The notes beneath the pieces are model-generated. The model was not told the origin of the DNA and searched no databases. It worked only from the letters and a program-made list of their open reading frames with translations. Both the position numbers and the translations under genes were made by a program. A stretch of 7,665 bases of DNA from assembly GCA_002432095.1 (NCBI GenBank), contig DJFQ01000111.1:6817-14481 (forward strand). Reading direction: 5' to 3'. The stretch's first letter is position 1, and the number at the start of each line of letters is the position of its first letter. Below, one piece after another: positions 1-4,438 of the stretch. Origin of the DNA: Marinagarivorans sp. UBA5868 (GTDB taxonomy: Bacteria > Pseudomonadota > Gammaproteobacteria > Pseudomonadales > Cellvibrionaceae).

Positions 1-209
1 ACCATGCAGTAGTTGAGCGCATGCAGAAATCGCCGCTCACTGATCCAACGACGGCGCTCCACCAGCTCCTGGTGCATGATGGCAATTTGTCCCGCCGGAC
101 CACCGAAGCTGATAAGGCCCAATTTCAACCAAAAGCGAAAGGCCTCCCAGAATCCAACCGGGGCGGGAACCTGCTGATCGACAGGATCTGTCTGAACGGT
201 GTCATTCAT
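1..209 (-). CDS. chrA: Chromate transporter ChrA, N-terminal part (runs off left edge)
   Basis: Reading the minus strand from ATG at 209-207 gives 69 complete codons with no stop before the window edge. The protein begins [13 protein letters not shown]. Residues about 20-46 then carry the CHR-family N-terminal signature: an amphipathic start ([13 protein letters not shown]), the conserved SFGGPAGQ turn, and [20 protein letters not shown]. Known CHR proteins are inner-membrane carriers that export chromate, usually of about 400 residues, so roughly five sixths of this gene lies outside. A purine-rich GGAAGG (complement of 213-218) lies 3 bases before the ATG, a close but usable ribosome binding site. 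The gene points away from the denitrification genes and is probably not part of their operon. The family assignment rests on the short N-terminal signature. A sulphate-type or other CHR subfamily member cannot be excluded. Confidence 0.85.
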   Translation of the reverse strand, partial: MNDTVQTDPVDQQVPAPVGFWEAFRFWLKLGLISFGGPAGQIAIMHQELVERRRWISERRFLHALNYCM

Positions 210-524
210 AAGCCTTCCAGATACGTGCAGAGAGCAGGGCGTTGAACCTTCGGCCGCCGCTATTAATTTCTTCAGCGGTATACAGCTTTCCCCTGGATCC
301 TGTCTATGGCTTTAAGGTATTTAGCTGGTGTTTCCCGGTGGACGGAATCCGAATCGTTCCCCTACGCCGAGGCATTTCTCAAGTGGGCTTGGCCATGGGT
401 GCGAGATACAAACCGCTTCAAGTCAGATTCCTTGCAATAAATGCCTGCAATCAATTTCAAGACACGGTTCTAATTGGAAGTCGGAACGATCCTTGGATGA
501 AGCTGCAGCCTTCGCCCGGGCGCG
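210..524. other. Intergenic, no intact gene; possible degenerate coding remnant
   Basis: No intact gene is recognisable. A plus-strand frame is open from 242 to 688, but its product matches nothing known and it overlaps the peroxiredoxin remnant in another frame, so it is not called. A second plus-strand frame, ATG 306 to TAA 440, gives 44 residues with a protein-like aromatic run (SFPYAEAFLKWAWPWVRDTN). This could be the tail of an eroded gene, but I cannot name a family. The promoter of chrA should lie somewhere in 215-350 on the minus strand. I see no clear -35/-10 pair. Confidence 0.35.
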
Positions 525-668
525 TGGGGAGTTTTATTTTTCCATCCGGCAGATTTTACGCCAGTCTGCACCACAGAACTGGGGTTGATGGCGAAATTAA
601 AAGACGAGTTTGCCAAGCGCAACACCTAAGTGATTGCTTTGTCGGTGGATCCGGACGAAATCGCGCAA
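525..668 (+). pseudogene. Remnant of a 1-Cys peroxiredoxin (Prx6 type)
   Basis: In the frame starting at 525 the translation reads [20 protein letters not shown], then [13 protein letters not shown], a TAA stop at 627-629, then VIALSVDPDEIAQF. This is the active-site region of Prx6-type peroxiredoxins: the [12 protein letters not shown] motif with the peroxidatic Cys at codon 567-569, followed by the conserved helix and the KVIALSVD strand. These thiol peroxidases reduce H2O2 and organic peroxides. The copy is broken. The usual N-terminal 30-45 residues are not readable upstream in this frame (a TGA lies at 498-500), one codon that should be Lys has become TAA, similarity fades after about 668 with a stop at 699-701, and the remaining ~150 residues are missing. 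About 50 of ~210 residues survive. The stop differs from a Lys codon by one base (AAA to TAA), which suggests fairly recent decay. Confidence 0.75.
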
Positions 669-973
669 TTTTGTTCAGCAACCATTAACAGATTTAAATG
701 AATAACCGTAACAACCTATTGTGCGCCGCTGCAATTTAGGTAATCAGATAAAACCTGATACGAATTACACAGTTTCTTCATGCTGAGCGGAGTTTGCTAC
801 ATAATACCCTGCATCCGAAAAAGCCTAAGGAAATTCCCTGTTCCATAATGCTCGGCTTGGCATCGTTATGCAGAATTAACTTGTACGGAGTAAATTGCTC
901 GGCGCGGTGTCCGATGAGGAGCGAGATAGCACAACTTGATATACACTTTATCTAGATTTCAACGCTAAACCCA
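669..973. other. Intergenic, upstream of azurin; no gene seen
   Basis: About 300 bases with no convincing reading frame on either strand. It should contain the azurin promoter. One FNR-type half-site (TTGAT at 936-940) is present, but the matching ATCAA four bases later is absent. A small inverted repeat, ATCAG (743-747) and CTGAT (755-759), has 5-base arms and a 7-base spacer, which may be chance. No -35/-10 pair stands out. Confidence 0.4.
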
Positions 974-980
974 AAGGTGA
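974..980 (+). promoter_or_regulatory. Ribosome binding site that fixes the azurin start
   Basis: AAGGTGA at 974-980 is a good Shine-Dalgarno match and ends 5 bases before ATG 986. The in-frame GTG at 977 lies inside this site, so it cannot be the start. The azurin protein begins at the ATG with the basic n-region of the signal peptide. Confidence 0.7.
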
Positions 981-985
981 AACCC

Positions 986-1435
986 ATGAAAAAGAAGTTC
1001 TTAATATTAGCGATAATGCCGTTCGCTATAGCAGCGCACGCGAGCGCTGATTCGTGCAGCGTCAACATCGACAGTACTGACGCCATGAGATTTGATAAAG
1101 ACGAAATTGTCATTGATAAATCTTGTAAAGAATTCACTATCAATCTTTCCCATTCAGGAAAGCTCGCCAAAAATGTAATGGGCCACAATGTGGTCATTAC
1201 CAAGGAAGCCGACGTCAGCGCGACCGCCACCGATGCCATCGCGGCCGGTCTGGAAAATCACTATGTCAAACCTAACGATGCGCGGGTAATCGCGTTTACG
1301 GAAATTATCGGAGGTGGCGAAAAAACCTCCACCAGCTTCAAGGTCGATGCGCTAAAAGCTGGGGAAAAATACACCTTTTTTTGTTCATTCCCTGGTCATG
1401 TTGCGTTAATGAAGGGAAGTGTTACGTTGAAGTAA
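986..1435 (+). CDS. azu: Azurin, periplasmic blue copper electron carrier
   Basis: Small type 1 copper protein that carries single electrons in the periplasm, here most likely to nitrite reductase. The precursor is 149 residues. A Sec signal peptide ([21 protein letters not shown]) is probably cut after residue 21, leaving exactly 128 residues, the length of mature Pseudomonas azurin. In mature numbering every key residue falls at the classical position: disulphide Cys3 and Cys26, copper ligands His46 (in NVMGHN), Cys112 (in FFCSFPGH), His117 and Met121 (in ALMKG), and the Gly45 carbonyl. The residue after GHN, position 48, is Val rather than the buried Trp of P. aeruginosa azurin, and the whole protein lacks Trp. 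It stands 303 bases upstream of nirK on the same strand, probably as its own transcript. No clear terminator follows the stop codon. Confidence 0.96.
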   Translation: MKKKFLILAIMPFAIAAHASADSCSVNIDSTDAMRFDKDEIVIDKSCKEFTINLSHSGKLAKNVMGHNVVITKEADVSATATDAIAAGLENHYVKPNDARVIAFTEIIGGGEKTSTSFKVDALKAGEKYTFFCSFPGHVALMKGSVTLK

Positions 1436-1623
1436 CGGGGATTAATTGGTTGCTTTTCACCCAGGCAGGGATGCCACTATTGACGTATATAGCAGTATTG
1501 TGGCCGCACTATGATAGCCACTAGACCAGAAATTTATATTTAATTTGAATAACATTTCCAAATACCACCCCACGGTCGACGCTTAAACCCACCTCACGGC
1601 ATGTGCATCGAAGTGTATATAAC

Positions 1624-1647
1624 GATAAGTATTGTTTACTCCTTATC
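1624..1647. repeat. Inverted repeat GATAAG-N12-CTTATC upstream of nirK
   Basis: Perfect 6-base arms at 1624-1629 and 1642-1647 separated by 12 bases. It lies about 100 bases before the nirK start, next to a second inverted repeat. The spacer and right half also contain GT-N7-AC (1629-1639), the loose pattern of NorR-type sites, but that pattern is too short to mean much alone. It could be an operator or a weak hairpin. Confidence 0.35.
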
Positions 1648-1656
1648 ATGAACCCA

Positions 1657-1683
1657 GTTGATTTCCGCAGACAACAAATCAAC
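1657..1683. promoter_or_regulatory. Perfect 8-bp inverted repeat upstream of nirK, candidate operator
   Basis: GTTGATTT (1657-1664) and AAATCAAC (1676-1683) are perfect reverse complements separated by 11 bases. The arms contain TTGAT and ATCAA, the half-sites of FNR/Dnr/NnrR regulators, but the separation of TTGAT from ATCAA is 15 bases instead of the standard 4. It is centred about 70 bases before the nirK ATG. It may bind a dimeric regulator with wide half-site spacing, or form a stem-loop in the nirK leader if transcription starts upstream. Confidence 0.45.
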
Positions 1684-1715
1684 GGTCTCGCAGCTAAAAT
1701 CTTAATGTCCGAACG

Positions 1716-1733
1716 CTGATTAAAAATCAGGAG
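1716..1733 (+). promoter_or_regulatory. nirK ribosome binding site with adjoining hairpin
   Basis: AGGAG (1729-1733) is a strong Shine-Dalgarno site 5 bases before ATG 1739. Its first two bases belong to the right arm of a perfect inverted repeat, CTGATT (1716-1721), loop AAA, AATCAG (1725-1730). In RNA this could form a 6-bp hairpin that partly covers the ribosome binding site. The stem is AU-rich and probably weak, so a regulatory effect is an inference. Confidence 0.45.
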
Positions 1734-1738
1734 CTGCC

Positions 1739-3115
1739 ATGCCTAAAATTCTTTTGTTAACCCTGTTAACCTTTCTCGGCATGTTTCAGCCGCACGCTTA
1801 TGCTGCTCAAAGTAATCAGGATGTGAAACCCAGACCGGATGTACGCTTTACGTTACGCACCGATATCGCGGAGGGAAAACTGGTTTACATCAGCGAATCC
1901 GGCCCAACCAAAGGCCAAGTCAACCCTGATCTGCGTGTACCGGAAAATTCCGTGGTGCTCATTTCGGTGGTAAATGGAGATGGAGCCATCCATGACATCG
2001 CCGTTCCCGAGTTTGGCGCAAAATCCGAGCAAATCGTAGGCAAGGGTTCAGCTGCTGCGATTGTTTTCCGGGCAAATAAAAAAGGCGTTTATGAATATCT
2101 CTGCACATTGCCAGGCCATAAGGCCGCTGGAATGTTCGGCAAAATCGTTGTCGGCGACATAGAGCAGAAAGCGGATTCTGGTGCCCCCGATCTATCGAAG
2201 AATCCCAATGAGGTGGGTGAACCGGTCGGTAAGCGCGGAGCCAAGAATGTGGTTGTCGACCTCATCACAACCGAAGTGGAAGGCAAATTAGGGGAGGGCA
2301 GCACCTATCGCTACTGGACGTTCAATGACACTGTACCCGGTCCCTTTATACGAGTCCGAGTTGGCGATACCGTAACGGTGAACATGAAAAACGCGACCAA
2401 CAGCACCCATATTCATTCCGTCGATTTTCATGCTGTTACCGGACCGGGCGGCGGTGCGGCGGTAACTCAGGCACCTCCGGGTCAAACCAAAAGTTTTACG
2501 TTTAATGCACTCCAGGTAGGTTTATATGTATATCACTGCGCTACCCCCATGGTGGCACAACATATCACTAATGGAATGTACGGCATGATTCTCGTGGAGC
2601 CGGAAGGTGGATTGGCGCCGGTAGATCACGAGTTCTACATCATGCAGGGTGAACTTTATACTGCTGAGAGGCACGGTTCGGTAGGGCGCCACGAGTTTTC
2701 TCTGCAAAAAATGCTCGACGAAAAGCCCGAGCATATGATGTTTAATGGCAATATGGCCGCTCTGACCAAAACCCATAAGCTCGAAGCCCAGGTTGGGGAT
2801 ACCATCCGTATATTTTTTGGCGTGGGCGGCCCCAATCTCACCTCAAGTTTTCACGTTATTGGCGAGATTTTTGAGCGCGTCTACGATCAGGCTTCATTGA
2901 CCTCCCCGCCGCTGACGGACGTTCAAACGACATTAGTCCCCCCCGGTGGTGCGACCATGGTTGAATTCAAAGTTGATTACCCCGGTAATTACATAATTGT
3001 TGACCATGCCTTGGCGCGAGCGGAAAAAGGCTTGGCCGGAGTGCTGGTCGTAAAAGGCAAGGCGAATCCGGAAATTTTTAATTCGAAAGAGGCCGTGCTT
3101 CACACAGGCCATTGA
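1739..3115 (+). CDS. nirK: Copper nitrite reductase NirK with an extra N-terminal cupredoxin domain
   Basis: Reduces nitrite to nitric oxide in the periplasm. The 458-residue precursor has a Sec signal peptide, probably cut after AYA22. Residues about 35-140 form an added cupredoxin domain with its own type 1 copper ligands: His85 (GAIHD), Cys122 and His127 (LCTLPGH), Met132. Residues about 165-440 are the normal two-domain NirK core. Its type 1 copper ligands are His226, Cys267, His275 and Met280. The type 2 copper ligands are His231, His266 and His423. The catalytic pair is Asp229 (SVDFH) and His346 (ALTKTH). The HCATPMVAQH loop is the short class II form. Common two-domain NirK precursors are about 360-380 residues, so this matches the longer architecture known from Hyphomicrobium denitrificans, where an N-terminal cupredoxin is tethered to the core. 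No ligand is missing. It is transcribed alone or with azurin, upstream of nor. Azurin is the obvious donor. Confidence 0.95.
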   Translation: MPKILLLTLLTFLGMFQPHAYAAQSNQDVKPRPDVRFTLRTDIAEGKLVYISESGPTKGQVNPDLRVPENSVVLISVVNGDGAIHDIAVPEFGAKSEQIVGKGSAAAIVFRANKKGVYEYLCTLPGHKAAGMFGKIVVGDIEQKADSGAPDLSKNPNEVGEPVGKRGAKNVVVDLITTEVEGKLGEGSTYRYWTFNDTVPGPFIRVRVGDTVTVNMKNATNSTHIHSVDFHAVTGPGGGAAVTQAPPGQTKSFTFNALQVGLYVYHCATPMVAQHITNGMYGMILVEPEGGLAPVDHEFYIMQGELYTAERHGSVGRHEFSLQKMLDEKPEHMMFNGNMAALTKTHKLEAQVGDTIRIFFGVGGPNLTSSFHVIGEIFERVYDQASLTSPPLTDVQTTLVPPGGATMVEFKVDYPGNYIIVDHALARAEKGLAGVLVVKGKANPEIFNSKEAVLHTGH

Positions 3116-3224
3116 CAAAAATTCAGTTCAAGATTGCTGATATTTTTCCGCCAGTGAGAAGGCGCTAATGATGGACCATAGGCGCTTTACTATAAATAGG
3201 ACCTAAGTGGACATAAGATCTTCG

Positions 3225-3264
3225 TGTGCTGTCGCACAATACGCCGAGAAAGACGAAATATAAT
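3225..3264 (+). promoter_or_regulatory. Candidate nor operon promoter with a CRP/FNR-like palindrome
   Basis: A perfect TATAAT lies at 3259-3264. Upstream is the palindrome TGTGC-N4-GCACA (3225-3238), centred near 3231.5. If transcription starts about 7 bases after TATAAT, the palindrome centre falls close to -40, near the position where CRP/FNR family activators contact polymerase at class II promoters. The arms resemble the CRP half-site TGTGA more than the FNR half-site TTGAT, and no good -35 is present, as expected for an activator-dependent promoter. It lies about 100 bases before the small membrane gene that opens the nor cluster. The rest of the 3116-3363 gap shows no gene. Confidence 0.4.
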
Positions 3265-3363
3265 AATGGCGTTTCACAAGAGTGTCTTTAACCTGCTATA
3301 TTCTGGTTCTGCTGAATTCACAACATGACGTTTAAATAAAATTAATAATAAGGGGATTATCCT

Positions 3364-3489
3364 ATGCAGCAAAGGCCATTTTACACACCTCTCAGAATTC
3401 TAAGTTTTGTCGTGTTGTTGGCTATGGGGGCGGCAATCGCGTATGCAATAGGAATTTCATTGACATACTGGAACGGCATCGGCGTATAG
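3364..3489 (+). CDS. Small one-helix membrane protein at the head of the nor operon
   Basis: ATG 3364 to TAG 3489 encodes 41 residues, MQQRPFYTPLRI followed by a hydrophobic stretch (about residues 12-35) and a short polar end TYWNGIGV. AGGGG at 3351-3355 is a good ribosome binding site, 8 bases before the ATG. The predicted topology is one transmembrane helix with a basic N-terminus (Arg4, Arg11) on the cytoplasmic side. The stop codon is only 11 bases before the norC start, and the presumed norC ribosome binding site (AGGA, 3488-3491) overlaps the stop, pointing to translational coupling. I do not recognise a named family. Single-helix subunits occur in haem-copper oxidases (for example subunit IIa of ba3 and CcoQ of cbb3), and NorH is a small extra protein in Thermus NOR, so an accessory NOR subunit or assembly factor is a reasonable guess. 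Confidence 0.7.
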   Translation: MQQRPFYTPLRILSFVVLLAMGAAIAYAIGISLTYWNGIGV

Positions 3490-3500
3490 GACAAACCATC

Positions 3501-4352
3501 ATGAATAATCGACAGGCTCGCAACTTCGCTATAGGCGCAACAGCAGTCTCTGCACTGGTTTTTCTAGCGCTTACTCTTGATAGCCACCGACAGTTTGGCA
3601 AACTGACCAACGCTGATCAGATCACGCCCCAAGTCACCCACGGGAAAGATGTTTGGCATAAATATAACTGCATTAATTGCCACACGCTTCTGGGCGAAGG
3701 TGCTTATTACGCGCCAGATTTAACCAAAATAACGCAGCATCGTGGTGAAGCTTACCTTCAAGCCTATATGCGCGATCCAGCGCAGTTTTACGATGAGAAA
3801 AAACATCGGCGATTAATGCCAAAACAGGATTTGAGCGATCAGGAAATCACTGACTTAATCGCCTTTTTGGATTGGGTCAGTAAAATCGATAACCAGGGAT
3901 GGCCGCCGAGACCTATTCTTGTCACCGGAAGTTTTGTTCCTGGCGCAGACACCATAGGTTCTCATGCAACAGGTGAGGAGTCCGCGCCTTCCGCGGCGAG
4001 ACCGGTGACAGCAGAGGACGACCCAAGAGCGCAGGGCGAGCATGTTTTCCGTACCGCTGTTCCCGCGTGTAACGCATGCCATTCAACAGCACCGGGGGCT
4101 GATATGGCTGGGCCCACTCTTGCAGGGCTTGCCACTCGCGCGGCGGAAATTCTCACATCGGATAGCTACACAGGCAGTGCGAAGGATGTGGAAGGATATA
4201 TTCGAGAGTCTATTGTGAACCCGAGCGCGCATCTGATACCTGGAAAAATGTACTCAGCGAATGGTACATCGTTTATGCCCACAGGCTATGACAAGAGCTT
4301 GACCCAGGAACAGCTTGACCATCTAGCAGCTTATCTAGCCTCGCTTAAATGA
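3501..4352 (+). CDS. norC: Nitric oxide reductase cytochrome c subunit NorC, two-haem fused form
   Basis: Membrane-anchored cytochrome c that passes electrons from periplasmic donors to NorB. Of its 283 residues, 8-27 form the N-terminal membrane anchor. Residues about 40-140 are a normal NorC domain with haem motif Cys57-Cys60-His61 (CINCH), the GEGAYYAPDL segment that helps build the calcium site, axial Met106 (RLMPKQDLS), and the typical end FLDWVSKIDNQGWPP. Ordinary NorC stops near this point (about 146 residues in Pseudomonas). Here an Ala/Pro/Glu-rich linker (about 142-178) leads into a second cytochrome c domain (about 179-283) with Cys190-Cys193-His194 (CNACH) and a likely axial Met259 (SFMPTGY). 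The frame is continuous, so this is a true fusion rather than two genes. The start at ATG 3501 is supported by AGGA nine bases upstream and by the membrane anchor that follows. Confidence 0.93.
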   Translation: MNNRQARNFAIGATAVSALVFLALTLDSHRQFGKLTNADQITPQVTHGKDVWHKYNCINCHTLLGEGAYYAPDLTKITQHRGEAYLQAYMRDPAQFYDEKKHRRLMPKQDLSDQEITDLIAFLDWVSKIDNQGWPPRPILVTGSFVPGADTIGSHATGEESAPSAARPVTAEDDPRAQGEHVFRTAVPACNACHSTAPGADMAGPTLAGLATRAAEILTSDSYTGSAKDVEGYIRESIVNPSAHLIPGKMYSANGTSFMPTGYDKSLTQEQLDHLAAYLASLK

Positions 4353-4355
4353 TGA

Positions 4356-4389
4356 TTCACTAAAAATAACAATTCGCTAAAAATAACAA
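4356..4389. repeat. Two tandem 17-bp repeats between norC and norB
   Basis: Units TTCACTAAAAATAACAA (4356-4372) and TTCGCTAAAAATAACAA (4373-4389) are directly adjacent and differ at a single base. They begin 4 bases after the norC stop. The A-rich sequence could be a recent slippage duplication, or an unstructured spacer in the mRNA ahead of the hairpin that follows. Confidence 0.8.
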
Positions 4390-4390
4390 A

Positions 4391-4409
4391 GGCCGAACTG
4401 GCGGCGGCC
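4391..4409 (+). other. GC-rich hairpin between norC and norB
   Basis: GGCCG (4391-4395) pairs with CGGCC (4405-4409) across a 9-base loop. No run of T follows, so it is not a standard intrinsic terminator. In an mRNA it may act as a stability or processing element that sets the NorC:NorB ratio, or as a weak attenuator. It sits about 20 bases before the norB ribosome binding site. Confidence 0.45.
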
Positions 4410-4427
4410 ATTTCGGTACAACCAGAC

Positions 4428-4433
4428 GGAGAG
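4428..4433 (+). promoter_or_regulatory. Ribosome binding site that fixes the norB start
   Basis: GGAGAG at 4428-4433, core GGAG 4428-4431, lies 7 bases before ATG 4439. The in-frame GTG at 4433 is only 1 base from the core, too close to serve as a start, so ATG 4439 is preferred. Confidence 0.65.
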
Positions 4434-4438
4434 TGATC

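Larger units (their letters stand above)
1436..1738. other. Intergenic region before nirK, regulatory
   Basis: No gene is visible in these 303 bases. The right half is rich in short inverted repeats (listed separately at 1624-1647, 1657-1683 and 1716-1730), consistent with an oxygen- or NO-responsive nirK promoter. No canonical FNR/Dnr box (TTGAT-N4-ATCAA) is present. No strong intrinsic terminator for azurin is seen. Confidence 0.5.

Noticed and set aside
242..688. 148-codon open frame on the plus strand
   Set aside because: The product has no recognisable family and an odd composition, and it overlaps the peroxiredoxin remnant read in a different frame.
936..949. FNR box upstream of azurin
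   Set aside because: Only the left half TTGAT is present. The right half reads ACTTT instead of ATCAA.
977..985. GTG 977 as azurin start
   Set aside because: It lies inside the Shine-Dalgarno sequence AAGGTGA. ATG 986 gives correct spacing and a normal signal peptide.
952..1239. Minus-strand open frame of 95 codons opposite azurin
   Set aside because: It is a shadow of azurin, whose plus-strand product matches position for position.
1629..1639. NorR-type GT-N7-AC site upstream of nirK
   Set aside because: Four fixed bases are expected by chance many times in a region this size. There is no repeated array of such sites and no sigma-54 promoter was seen.
3159..3187. Possible terminator after nirK (AAGGCGCTA ... 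TAGGCGCTT)
   Set aside because: The arms pair only with a bulged G on each side and no T-run follows. The core is better read as a direct repeat of AGGCGCT.
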